Positions 10,501 through 17,533 of a stretch of DNA of 64,000 nucleotides are shown piece by piece (within the stretch, counting starts at the first letter, position 1; every line of letters begins with the position of its first letter). The notes beneath the pieces are model-generated. The model saw nothing but the letters and a program-made list of their open reading frames with translations. It did no database searches and was not told the origin of the DNA. The stretch comes from Actinoallomurus soli (GTDB taxonomy: Bacteria; Actinomycetota; Actinomycetes; Streptosporangiales; Streptosporangiaceae): assembly GCF_024055715.1 (NCBI RefSeq), contig NZ_JAMXMV010000003.1:372001-436000 (forward strand), read 5' to 3'. Both the position numbers and the translations under genes were made by a program.

Positions 10501-11857
10501 TCGCAAGATCGGCAAGGGCACCGGCGCCGGCGCGAACAAGTGGCGTGCCGAGGCCCAGCGGCTCATGCCCCTGGCGATGACCGCGGTCCCCGTCTGGATC
10601 ATGCCGTACTACCGCGTCGTCGAGTCGTTCGATCCGACGGTCACGCCGCCGTTCGACGTCGTCATCATCGACGAGAGCAGCCAGTGCGACACCTTCGCGC
10701 TGGGCCTGCTCGGGCTCGGTCACAAGGTCGTCGTGGTCGGCGACGACCGGCAGATCAGCCCGTCCGCGATCGGCACCGGCCGCGCACGGGTCGACGAGCT
10801 CATCCGCAACCACCTGGACGGGTTCCCCAACGCGCTGCTGCTCGACCTCGAGTCCAGCCTGTACGACGCGTCCGCGCGCCTCTTCCCCGGCGTGGTCCGG
10901 CTGCGTGAGCACTTCCGCTGCCTGCCGCAGATCATCGAGTTCTCCTCCCAGCACTACTACGGCGGCGAGATCCAGCCGCTGCGGGAGGAGTCCGCCGACC
11001 GCCTGCCCGGCCCGGTCGTCCGCGCCGTCCACGTCCCCGACGGCGTACGCCAGGACTTCGCGATCGGCAACGTCAACGAGGCCGAGGCGAACGCCCTGGT
11101 CGACAAGCTCGTCGAGTGCTGCGCCGACCCCGCGTACGAAGGCCGCACCATGGGCGTCATCTCTCTGCTGGGCAGCACCAGCAGGCAGGCGCAGTACATC
11201 GACCAGCAGTTGCTGGACAAGCTCGGCCCTGAAGAGTACGAACGCCGCCGGCTGCGCTGCGGCGACGCGTACAGCTTCCAGGGGGACGAACGCGACGTCA
11301 TCTTCATCAGCGTCGTCGCCGACGACAGGCGCGGCGCCTTCACCTCCCGGGCGTACGAGCAGCGGATCAACGTCGCCGCCAGCCGCGCCCGCGACCAGAT
11401 GTGGGTGTTCCACAGCGTCCAGCCCGACCAGCTCCACCCGGACGACCAGCGGGCGGCGCTGATCCGGTACGCCCAGGACGGCCAGCGCTCCCGCGACCTC
11501 GGCCATGACCTCGAGGCCCGCTGCGAGTCCGACTTCGAGCGCCGCGTCCTCCGCATGCTGCTGGCCCGGGGCTACCTCGTCACCCCGCAGCACAACGTCG
11601 GCAACCTGCGCATCGACCTCGTCGTCCGCGGCGGCGGCCGCAGGCTCGCCATCGAGTGCGACGGTGACAAATACCACGGCCCTGAACAGTGGGAGGACGA
11701 CCTGCGCCGCCAGAGCGTCCTCGAACGCCTGGGCTGGCGTTTCTGGCGCGTCCGTGGCAGCGCCTTCCACCGCTCGCCGGAGACCGCGATGGCGTCCCTG
11801 TGGCCCCTCCTGGACGATCTGGGCATCCGCCCCGCAGACGACGGAGACGAACGATGA
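7523..11857 (+). CDS. Superfamily 1 helicase with C-terminal MTES_1575/Vsr-like nuclease domain (putative defence)
   Basis: 1444 aa. Walker A GPPGTGKSHT is near residue 371. A long coiled-coil-rich insertion follows (~440-960). Walker B, VVIIDESSQCD, is near 1045, and the Upf1-type C-terminal motifs FQGDERDVIF and NVAASRARDQMWVF are at ~1252 and ~1280. The last ~110 residues (DFERRVLRMLLARGY, RIDLVVRGGGRRLAIECDGD, RFWRVRGS) form a PD-(D/E)xK/Vsr-like DUF559-type nuclease. This fusion recalls the Hhe (DUF4011-helicase-Vsr) defence proteins, but I do not see DUF4011 at the N-terminus. ATG 7523 follows GGGGGAG; the frame is open further upstream but lacks a better start. A four-base overlap leads into the stub at 11854, implying a former operon. 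Confidence 0.85.
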   Translation: MTDGARTRDRITRLYDYLGALAQEVYAKPIRHVGDYDVPIAPADVPAHPSVRLGTAAGDAWLRVAKTPRPEAPAVPHALAPCFRGVTVDDPYAPPRPPANLAARLGLPEDDADGAGARAEAAFSAWVAEVWRPWAERARPSVAARRLYETLFQLRQRMRTDEATYELVWGHGILGWRFGGHRICHPLLVSRVRIVFDDDSGDLSVVPDGVPALELDCLQGLGVPNLTGITRIGEELRGAPVDVWSPDEMRPLYRRIAAPLGLDDRLDDGPDLPEVTDSPVIGDTWRLVVRKRRVMFLRFFEQLKTAVAERDTLPAPMVALAAGEDAARREVGDRTDEWAPVAERLLMPLPANDEQERIARKLATHSGVTVQGPPGTGKSHTIANLVSHLVAHGKRVLVTAQKDQALTVLRDKIPEELRDLSLAVLGSSSAHLTDLQRSVQAITSAADRVDEVRETGAVEDLRRRLDEVGAEVLVLKKRLRDGLEREQAALELDGHRRRAGEVADWLARHQDALARVPDVLPVDARCPLGAAELSELFALARRIGADDAAACRAELPPTGGLPSGSELAHRHDELRRLGEVLAGYRDVVADPARIDAFADEVLDRLAEDLGRAATTLAGLEDGWLARLRLQVAQDRQWLILWSGHTDKLRQDAHQCARLRATLAGAQIEVPSDLAYRDALDRFGQLRRRYAENKKVSPLVNRSLAQFLRTLRVDGDEPRTVEDVDKLIAYVELRRLRGALAGLWSQEFAAALSAPGVPAGLTAVETWIDERVQQITEALRWEAETWPRLREPLSHLLTAGAVPARPSPDDLHRIADVLGGLRARHRQRSLLDELARLGESLSASAARTGASPLWTGLLTALRAGDWERWDATLATAARLTALRPEVARLIELHGRLATVAPRWADRIRDTGGDEAECGDPGGLAQLWQWRRAETWLAQIIDADDLAEVQRRLDEAQEDQRGLTLELTRRSAWLAMKQGLGHTQRQALMGWLQTLRKIGKGTGAGANKWRAEAQRLMPLAMTAVPVWIMPYYRVVESFDPTVTPPFDVVIIDESSQCDTFALGLLGLGHKVVVVGDDRQISPSAIGTGRARVDELIRNHLDGFPNALLLDLESSLYDASARLFPGVVRLREHFRCLPQIIEFSSQHYYGGEIQPLREESADRLPGPVVRAVHVPDGVRQDFAIGNVNEAEANALVDKLVECCADPAYEGRTMGVISLLGSTSRQAQYIDQQLLDKLGPEEYERRRLRCGDAYSFQGDERDVIFISVVADDRRGAFTSRAYEQRINVAASRARDQMWVFHSVQPDQLHPDDQRAALIRYAQDGQRSRDLGHDLEARCESDFERRVLRMLLARGYLVTPQHNVGNLRIDLVVRGGGRRLAIECDGDKYHGPEQWEDDLRRQSVLERLGWRFWRVRGSAFHRSPETAMASLWPLLDDLGIRPADDGDER

Positions 11858-11928
11858 ACGAGACCGAACGCCGCTTCCACCGCGCGATGCCCCGCATCAT
11901 CGTCGGTCGAGCGGGCAGCGCGCCTTGA
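11854..11928 (+). pseudogene. 5' stub of a small helicase-partner gene
   Basis: ATG 11854 overlaps the helicase stop (ATGA) and encodes MNETERRFHRAM, then unrelated residues to a stop after 24 codons. The opening ...RFHRAM resembles small actinomycete proteins of ~100 aa (RFHRAMVDIY-type, from memory) that commonly sit as second genes in such pairs. The rest of that gene is absent, and a converging minus-strand gene occupies the space. I infer a truncation; it could instead be a chance short frame. Confidence 0.45.
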
Positions 11929-12310
11929 GGTCACGGTTGGGGCAGCAGATCACGGCCAGATCAACGAAGTTGCCGCCGGTGAGCCACCAGGCCCAGACCA
12001 CGTCGTTGCCCCGGCGGAGGGTGTCGAGGGCGGTCGCGGCCATCGCCCGTACGGTCGGCGCGTGCCGTCGCAGCTCGGGGTGGGCGATCAGCGGCTCGAT
12101 CTCGGCGTGCTGCCGTTCCAGCCAGGCGACCGCGTCGGCCGGGTCGTCCCAGGTGCCCCTGATGAACCGAGCGGGCTTGGCGAGCCAGGCGGAGGTCCGC
12201 TCGGGTGGGACGGGCGAGGTCTCGAACCCGCTCCCGCCCGGCGACCGTACGGTGTCGTAGGGCCGGACGGCCTCGCCGGGCCCCCGGTAGCCGTACGCGT
12301 GGAAATGCAC
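11897..12310 (-). CDS. Hypothetical protein, 137 aa
   Basis: Start GTG 12310 (VHFHAYGYRGPGE) was chosen because AGGAGG lies 4 nt upstream. The frame is open further 5' but would overlap the DUF397 gene. The protein has Trp-rich segments (RGTWDDPADAVAWLERQ, DVVWAWWLTGG) and a Cys pair near the end (ICCPNRDLKARC). Family not recognised. It is the third gene in a minus-strand cluster with an anti-sigma-type ATPase and a DUF397 protein, so a signalling role is possible but not shown. Confidence 0.6.
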   Translation of the reverse strand: MHFHAYGYRGPGEAVRPYDTVRSPGGSGFETSPVPPERTSAWLAKPARFIRGTWDDPADAVAWLERQHAEIEPLIAHPELRRHAPTVRAMAATALDTLRRGNDVVWAWWLTGGNFVDLAVICCPNRDLKARCPLDRR

Positions 12311-12366
12311 GGCGCCTCCTCTCGCGGACGCGGCCCGGGGCGGAACCCAGGGCCGCCATCCGTCGC

Positions 12367-12483
12367 TCACGGCCGGCCCGTCTCGACGACGGCGACGAGC
12401 ACGCATGCCTCGCCGTCCTCGCCCGTGTAGCCGCCGCACCGTGCCGTCTTGCGCCATGACACGCCGTTGAGCTGGTATTCCAT
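12367..12483 (-). CDS. DUF397-type small protein, 38 aa
   Basis: Reads MEYQLNGVSWRKTARCGG and later ACVLVAVVE. This is the short DUF397 signature (WRKS... C.EVA). Such proteins accompany XRE regulators and anti-sigma-like ATPases in actinomycetes, but their role is not settled. The stop is followed by the 137-aa gene; the ATPase stop lies 4 bp upstream of this start. Below the length cut-offs of most gene callers. Confidence 0.7.
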   Translation of the reverse strand: MEYQLNGVSWRKTARCGGYTGEDGEACVLVAVVETGRP

Positions 12484-12487
12484 GGTT

Positions 12488-12967
12488 TCACCTCCCCCCG
12501 GCGGTCGCCTGGGACCCGGACTCGGGGGCGGGGAGGCCGGCCGTCGCGGGCGGTTCCGCGGTGAAGACGGCGGTGACCGTACGGCCCTGGTCGTCGCCGT
12601 GCCAGCCCCAGCCGTCGGCGAGGAGCGCGACCGTACGCAGGCCGCGCCCGCACTCGGCGAGGTCGTCCGCGTCGGCGACCACCGGTTCGGCCGGGCCGCC
12701 CTGGTCGGTCACGGAGATCTCCGTACGGCCGGCCGCGTGGTAGACGTCGACGGTGAACGAGCCGCCCTGCCCGGAGCGGGTGTGCCTCAAGGCGTTCGCG
12801 ACGAGTTCACCGACGGCCAGGAGGATCTCGTCGAGCCGCGGCCGTTCGGGCAGCAGCGCGGTGACGAACGCCCGTACGGTGTGGGCCTGGTCGGGGGTGC
12901 CGGGGAACACCGCCCGCCAGTACATGACCGGCGCGGCGACGGCCGGTTCCGGTTGCGGGAGAAGCAT
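12488..12967 (-). CDS. Anti-sigma-factor-type serine kinase / HATPase_c protein
   Basis: 159 aa, RsbW/SpoIIAB-like GHKL ATPase. The N-box is visible as AVGELVANALRHT near residue 50 and the G1 box as VTDQGGPAEPV near 80, with GRGLRTVALLADGWGWHG as the G2/lid region. Such proteins bind or phosphorylate anti-anti-sigma factors. ATG 12967 has GAGG upstream; a GTG two codons earlier is also possible. A decayed paralogue lies at 20111-20549. A PAS-SpoIIE phosphatase nearby at 13773 could act in the same partner-switching network, which is inference from proximity. Confidence 0.82.
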   Translation of the reverse strand: MLLPQPEPAVAAPVMYWRAVFPGTPDQAHTVRAFVTALLPERPRLDEILLAVGELVANALRHTRSGQGGSFTVDVYHAAGRTEISVTDQGGPAEPVVADADDLAECGRGLRTVALLADGWGWHGDDQGRTVTAVFTAEPPATAGLPAPESGSQATAGGR

Positions 12968-13244
12968 GCACACCTCGTGGGGTGGAGGATCGGCGGCGTA
13001 CCGCCGGAGTGCTTCTCAGCTCACACGAGGCACACGGGTCGTCGCATTCGGTAGGCGGACGAGGACGCCCGGAACGGGAACTCGCACGTCAGGCCGTGCC
13101 ACGCCGCCGTCCGGCGAGCACCGTGCCCGAGCGTCACCGCGTCGAACGTTCGGCGGTCGGCTCGCGCTCGGGCAGGACGGAACGGGACAGAGCGCGCGCC
13201 TGGGAGACTATGTGGATCTTGAAGTCTGTCTCCGGAGTTCTCGC

Positions 13245-13745
13245 ATGCATCGTGGGGCCGTCATCTGTCTCCCGCTCGTTCTGCTGGCCCTGAGCGCCTG
13301 CCGGGACGACGGCGGGGCCGCCGCCCCGTCGGCATCGCCGTCGTCCGCGGCCACCTCGCCGGCGCCCGGCGCCACGGCCACCCCGACGACGGACAGTTCC
13401 GCCCCGAGCCCGGCGCCCACGAAGTCGCACCACGCCTCTGCTTCGCGGACCGCCCGCACGCCGGCACCGGCCGGACCGGGTAAGACCTGCGGCACCGTTC
13501 AGCCGCCCGGCAACGGCCCCGCAGCCGTGATCGGCGTACTCAAGGGACACGTCGACTGCGCCGCGGCCGTCACCGTCTTCCGCACCTACTACCGGCGGGA
13601 CACTCCGAAGCAGGGCAGCGCGGGCGTCGCGACCGTTCACGGCTGGCGCTGTGCCAGTAACTCGGCCGCCCAGGCGAACCTCACCGGCCGGATGTCCACC
13701 TGCCGGACCTCGACCATCACGATCGCCGCCGACATCATCCCCTGA
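13245..13745 (+). CDS. Secreted lipoprotein, 166 aa
   Basis: A short basic N-terminus and hydrophobic stretch (MHRGAVICLPLVLLALSAC) end in an LSAC lipobox, so Cys19 should be lipidated. A Ser/Pro/Thr/Ala-rich linker (~25-85) leads to a ~75-residue globular domain with four Cys (KTCGTVQPP, HVDCAAAV, WRCAS, STCRTS), probably two disulfides. Function unknown. ATG 13245 has CGGAG upstream; an in-frame GTG at 13212 is an alternative. Confidence 0.75.
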   Translation: MHRGAVICLPLVLLALSACRDDGGAAAPSASPSSAATSPAPGATATPTTDSSAPSPAPTKSHHASASRTARTPAPAGPGKTCGTVQPPGNGPAAVIGVLKGHVDCAAAVTVFRTYYRRDTPKQGSAGVATVHGWRCASNSAAQANLTGRMSTCRTSTITIAADIIP

Positions 13746-13772
13746 TCGGCGGACCGCTCTCCGGCCGGTTCA

Positions 13773-15014
13773 TCAGAGGCGGACGACCACCAGGGCGACA
13801 TCGTCGGAGGCACCGCAGCGGAGCCGGTCCAGGAGGGCGTCGGCCAGCTCCTGCGGCGGCAGTTCCCGGTACTCGGCGAGGGTGGCGGTCAGCCGGGCCA
13901 GCCCGATGTCGATGTCCTCACCGCGGCGTTCGATGAGCCCGTCGGTGTAGAGCACGAGGGTGTCCCCCGTGCGGTACTGCAGGGTGGCCTGGGGCCGGGG
14001 GACGACTTCGGGGCGAACGCCCAGCGGCGGGTCGGTCGCCCGATCGAGCAGTTCGTGGCCGCCGCCGGCATGCGCGAGCACCGGCGGCGGATGACCGGCG
14101 CTGCTGTAGGCGATGAGGCGGCTGCGAGGATGGATCACAGCCTTGACGGCGGTCGCGCCCAGCGCCCCTTCCACGGAACCGGCGTACTGGTCCAGCGACT
14201 GCAGCGCCTGCGCGGGGCTGTGGGTGTTCCGGACGGCGCCGCTCAGGACGAACCGCAGCGTGCCCATGATGGCGGCGGCCTCCAGCCCGTGGCCGACGAC
14301 GTCGCCGACCGCCATGGAGAAGACTCCGTCGGTCAGGTCCGCCACGTCGTACCAGTCACCGCAGACGTGCAGCGACTCGGTCGCCGGCTCGTACCGCACC
14401 GCGATCTCCGGGTGCCGGGCCAGGTCCGGGGTGTGCAGCATACGGTCCTGGATGGCGAGGGCGACCTGGCGTTCGCGGGCGTACGACCGGCGCAGCTCGT
14501 CGTTCAGCCGCTGCAGCTCCAGCGCATGGTCGAACAGCTCGGCGGCCAGCGCCTGCTCCCGCCCGCTCAGGTTCTCGTGCGACGGCCGGTCGCCGGTGTC
14601 GCAGAAGTCGACGAACGCCGTGACGTCCACGGTCCGCATCAGGAACCACGCCAACGTGCCGTCCGGGCCGGCCACGGGGGTGATGGTCGACGACCACCAG
14701 CGCTCCTCGAATTCCCCGGACCGCCCCGGCACCGCGACGTCGTACCGGATCGGCGCCATCGTGTCGGGCCGGCGCGACGTCGCCACCCAGCGCAGCGAGT
14801 CCTCCAGCCTGCGCTTCCCGCCACCGGAGGGGCCCGCGGGATCGGCCGGGAAGACCGAGAACAGGTCCTTCCCGATCAGCTCATCACGGGTCCGCTCCGT
14901 CACGTCGAGAAATGCCTGATTGACGTCCGCGATCACCAGGTGGGGGTCCAGCACCGCATAAGGAGTCGGAGCGACGGCGAACATCGCTCCAAAATCGATC
15001 TTCGCAGTGCTCAC
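13773..15014 (-). CDS. PAS-domain SpoIIE/RsbU-type PP2C phosphatase
   Basis: An N-terminal PAS domain (YAVLDPHLVIADVNQAFLDV through ~130), a helical linker (~145-190) and a SpoIIE phosphatase domain (~195-413). Metal-binding motifs seen are CGDWYDV, VGDVVGHG and GASDDVALVV. The family dephosphorylates anti-anti-sigma proteins in partner-switching regulation. GTG 15014 (VSTAKIDFG) is preferred because AGGA precedes it; GTG 15047 adds 11 residues but lacks a ribosome binding site. It converges with the lipoprotein gene, with 27 bp between stops. Confidence 0.85.
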   Translation of the reverse strand: MSTAKIDFGAMFAVAPTPYAVLDPHLVIADVNQAFLDVTERTRDELIGKDLFSVFPADPAGPSGGGKRRLEDSLRWVATSRRPDTMAPIRYDVAVPGRSGEFEERWWSSTITPVAGPDGTLAWFLMRTVDVTAFVDFCDTGDRPSHENLSGREQALAAELFDHALELQRLNDELRRSYARERQVALAIQDRMLHTPDLARHPEIAVRYEPATESLHVCGDWYDVADLTDGVFSMAVGDVVGHGLEAAAIMGTLRFVLSGAVRNTHSPAQALQSLDQYAGSVEGALGATAVKAVIHPRSRLIAYSSAGHPPPVLAHAGGGHELLDRATDPPLGVRPEVVPRPQATLQYRTGDTLVLYTDGLIERRGEDIDIGLARLTATLAEYRELPPQELADALLDRLRCGASDDVALVVVRL

Positions 15015-15145
15015 GGAGTCCTGCCCGTCCCCGACGACTGCCCCCACAGAAAATGCTAATTCAGACGGTGCGGTGATCCTCTGAGCCCCTGGGCCGGGCC
15101 TTCCCGCAAACCCCTCGACACCACCGGTGATCGGGTCGGCGCGAG

Positions 15146-15184
15146 GTGCGGGCCGCCGGCGTCTTCGGCTCCGGCGGCCCGCAC
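15146..15184 (-). terminator. Strong hairpin terminator after the Asp-box protein
   Basis: A perfect 14-bp GC stem (GTGCGGGCCGCCGG and its complement) with an 11-nt loop lies 8 bp past the stop at 15192. There is no T-tract. It would also block readthrough towards the phosphatase gene. Confidence 0.7.
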
Positions 15185-15191
15185 CGGCCGG

Positions 15192-16655
15192 TCAGTTGTA
15201 AAAGGTCGCGCTGTGGACGTCCACCGGGTTGGCGGTGTCGCCGGTGGCCGCGCCGTACACGGCCACGAAGGCCGAGCCGGTCGAGACCAGGCCGGTATAG
15301 TCGCCGAGCATCCGGCCCGAGCTCGTCGACGGCACCTTCCGCGCGTCGAACGAGCCCTCGATGTGCTGCTCGCGCCACGATCCGGAGCTCGTGCAGTCCT
15401 TCGCGCAGGTCACGGCCCAGAAGTCGGTGGGCAGGCCGGCGGCGGAGGTGTTGTTCCGGAAGTCGTAGTACGTGACCGCCACGGTGCCGCCGGGCGACAC
15501 GGCGACCGCCGGTACCGCGGCCGAACCGGTGGGCGTCCTGTCCACGCGAACCGGGCTCGACCAGGTCTTCCCGTCGTCCGTGGACCGCGCGTACGCGACG
15601 TGGAAGGTGCCGTCGGCGTCCTGGCTCTGCCAGACCGCGTTCACGACCGTGCTGTTCGGCTGGGCCGCCAGCAGCGGCAGTGTCGCGTTGCGCACCGGGT
15701 CACCCGAGTCGTCGGGGTCCGGGATCTTGGTACCCACGGTGAAGGGTGCCGCGACGTTCAGCGTCGGCGCCGACCAGGTGGCGCCGCCGTCGGTCGAGCG
15801 GATGACCTGGGTGGCGGCGGTGGTGTCGGTCTCGTCGTGCATGCCGATCAGCAGCGTCCCGTCCGCCATGGGTACGAGCTCGGTGCCGATGGCGCCGCTG
15901 TTGGTGGGGACGTCGTACGCCTTCTTCGTGCTCCAGCTGCGCCCATCGTCGGTCGACTTCGCCAGGTAGACCGGCTGGACCCAGCTCCCGTCCGACCGGG
16001 TGTCGACCCGGTCCCACACCGCGTAGACCACGCCCGGGTGGTACGGGTCGGCGGTGATCGACGGGCGGTCGTTGAAGAACTCGGGATCGTCGTCCCGCTG
16101 CAGGGTCGCCGGGGCGTCCCAGTGCTTGCCGCCGTCACCGGACCGCGACACCAGGATCGCCGTCACCTCACCGGTACGCGACAGCGAGAACGACGCGGCC
16201 ACCGCCGCACCGGACGGCGTCATCGTGACCCAGTGGTCCGTCGTGACGTCGTAGTCCCCGCCGTTCGCCGCGGTGCCGCCGTTGCACCGGGAGAACGCGG
16301 GCCGGCTCGCCGACGGATGCCACGTCGCGCCGTAGTCGTCGGACACGGCGGCGACGGCTCCGTTGCTGCCGTACCGGTTCCAGCGGTCCTGCTGGTAGAT
16401 GGTGACGAGATGCCACGGCCGCTTCGGGTCCCGCGCGACCATGGGCTGGACCTCGGTGTTCGGGTTCAGCACGTAGCCGTCGCCCTCGGGCTGCCCGCAA
16501 CCCGCCGGCAGCGCGCTGGTGCCCGATACCCGCACCACACTGGCAGGGTCGGAGCCGTCCGCGAACGCGGGCTGGGTCGCAACGGCGCAGGCGAACACGG
16601 TGGCCGCCGTGACCATCATTGACCTGGAACGTCGTTTCAACGGTGCCTTCCTCAT
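15192..16655 (-). CDS. Secreted Asp-box (sialidase-like) beta-propeller protein
   Basis: 487 aa. A basic N-terminus followed by a hydrophobic stretch and AFA cleavage site (~residue 32) gives a Sec signal peptide. Five Asp-box motifs (S-x-D-x-G-x-x-W) are seen: SDDYGATW, SGDGGKHW, STDDGRSW, STDGGATW and STDDGKTW. This indicates a six-bladed propeller of the sialidase/exo-alpha-sialidase superfamily. I do not see the sialidase Arg triad clearly, so enzymatic activity is uncertain. ATG 16655 has GAGG almost abutting; a downstream MM pair or an upstream start at 16703 are alternatives. Confidence 0.75.
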   Translation of the reverse strand: MRKAPLKRRSRSMMVTAATVFACAVATQPAFADGSDPASVVRVSGTSALPAGCGQPEGDGYVLNPNTEVQPMVARDPKRPWHLVTIYQQDRWNRYGSNGAVAAVSDDYGATWHPSASRPAFSRCNGGTAANGGDYDVTTDHWVTMTPSGAAVAASFSLSRTGEVTAILVSRSGDGGKHWDAPATLQRDDDPEFFNDRPSITADPYHPGVVYAVWDRVDTRSDGSWVQPVYLAKSTDDGRSWSTKKAYDVPTNSGAIGTELVPMADGTLLIGMHDETDTTAATQVIRSTDGGATWSAPTLNVAAPFTVGTKIPDPDDSGDPVRNATLPLLAAQPNSTVVNAVWQSQDADGTFHVAYARSTDDGKTWSSPVRVDRTPTGSAAVPAVAVSPGGTVAVTYYDFRNNTSAAGLPTDFWAVTCAKDCTSSGSWREQHIEGSFDARKVPSTSSGRMLGDYTGLVSTGSAFVAVYGAATGDTANPVDVHSATFYN

Positions 16656-16823
16656 CCTCGATGGGAGTGTCTGCGCAGGTGGCAGCGCCACCTGACCGGG
16701 CAACGTGGTGCCGGCACGCGCCGAACGGCGCGACCGACGTTACAGGTTCAAGATCATCTTCGTCCCCGTCTTGGCTCAGCAAGATCGACGAAGAGGCCGT
16801 GCGGACGCTCGCGGAGAGGCGCG

Positions 16824-17138
16824 TCAGTGCAGGAACTTGAGCCCCACGACACCACCGATGATCAGTGCGAGGCAGACCAGGCGGGCGGCGGTGGCCGGCT
16901 CACCGAGGACGGCCATCCCGTACACGGCCGTGCCGACGGCCCCGATCCCCACCCACACCGCGTAACCGGTGCCGATCGGGATGTCGCGGAGGGCGTACGA
17001 CAGGCCGGCCATGCTGGCGATCAGCGCGACAACGAACAGCGCGCTCGGGCGTACGCGGCTGAGGCCGTGCGAGGACGACAGGGCGGCGGCCCAGACGGTC
17101 TCCATGAGACCCGAGACGACGAGAACGATCCACGCCAC
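16824..17138 (-). CDS. gdx: SMR-family guanidinium exporter (Gdx/SugE type)
   Basis: 104 aa, four TM helices. The protein starts VAWIVLVVSGLMETVWA, with the essential membrane Glu in the first helix (GLMETVW), and shows the SMR-type GTGYAVWVGIGAVG helix. Length equals the SMR norm. GTG 17138 was chosen because GGAGG lies 9 nt upstream and because the family begins here; longer upstream starts would read through the riboswitch. A guanidine-III riboswitch precedes it, which argues for guanidinium rather than quaternary ammonium as substrate. Gdx proteins work as homodimers, and no SMR partner gene is present. Confidence 0.88.
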   Translation of the reverse strand: MAWIVLVVSGLMETVWAAALSSSHGLSRVRPSALFVVALIASMAGLSYALRDIPIGTGYAVWVGIGAVGTAVYGMAVLGEPATAARLVCLALIIGGVVGLKFLH

Positions 17139-17139
17139 G

Positions 17140-17182
17140 ACGACGTACCTCCGGGGAGAAGACTGACTAGTGACTACGTCGT
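17140..17182 (-). promoter_or_regulatory. Riboswitch expression platform masking the gdx ribosome binding site
   Basis: ACGACGUA (17182-17175), which overlaps the 3' strand of the aptamer helix, is perfectly complementary to UACGUCGU (17147-17140). That target lies between the GGAGG (17152-17148) and GTG start of gdx. The two pairings are mutually exclusive: guanidine would stabilise the aptamer helix and free the ribosome binding site. Translational control is an inference from this 8-bp complementarity. Confidence 0.65.
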
Positions 17183-17214
17183 CTTGTCCTGCCGGGTACG
17201 ACGTGCTCGTCCGG
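17176..17214 (-). promoter_or_regulatory. Guanidine-III (ykkC-III) riboswitch aptamer
   Basis: Read on the minus strand, the sequence holds CCGGACGAG, then ACGUCGU, CCCGG, the conserved CAGGACAAG, and ACGACGU. Helix pairs ACGUCGU/ACGACGU and CCGG/CCGG match the guanidine-III fold, and the conserved loop bases match the published Thermobifida fusca aptamer, while the main helix differs from it at paired positions (covariation). Location directly upstream of an SMR exporter is the expected context. Confidence 0.85.
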
Positions 17215-17533
17215 GGCCGGCCGCGGCATGTCAGGGGCCGTCCACTTCCGAGGCTAGCAAGCACGGACGTGGGTGCGGCCACCGCCGGCCGACCTGCTCA
17301 GGCGGCGACCGCAGGTGCACTGCTGCGAGTCCGTCGATCGGCCGCGGCTCGCGGCGTTCGCGGGTCAGATCGCCGGCCAGGACCGTCCGACCGGTCATCG
17401 ACGCGGCCGTGGGGTGGACTCGCAGTACCTGGATGAGCACGACCTTCCGCAGCGTGCGAGACGGGGTGCCCAATGGAGGTGCGGGCTCCGCCACTCCCCT
17501 GGGGCCCGATCCCGGAATGAGAGAAGGATCGTC

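Noticed and set aside
9938-11770. 610-codon minus-strand open frame
   Set aside because: Antisense to the helicase and nuclease domains; no recognisable domain.
7523-11857. The helicase as HelR (HelD-type rifamycin-resistance factor) linked to the RAE
   Set aside because: It has an Upf1-like core and C-terminal nuclease, lacks HelD features, and the RAE faces rox on the other strand.
16717-16732. Short palindrome CGCGCC/GGCGCG upstream of the Asp-box gene
   Set aside because: Only 6 bp of GC stem, expected by chance at this composition, and not positioned as a terminator or known operator.
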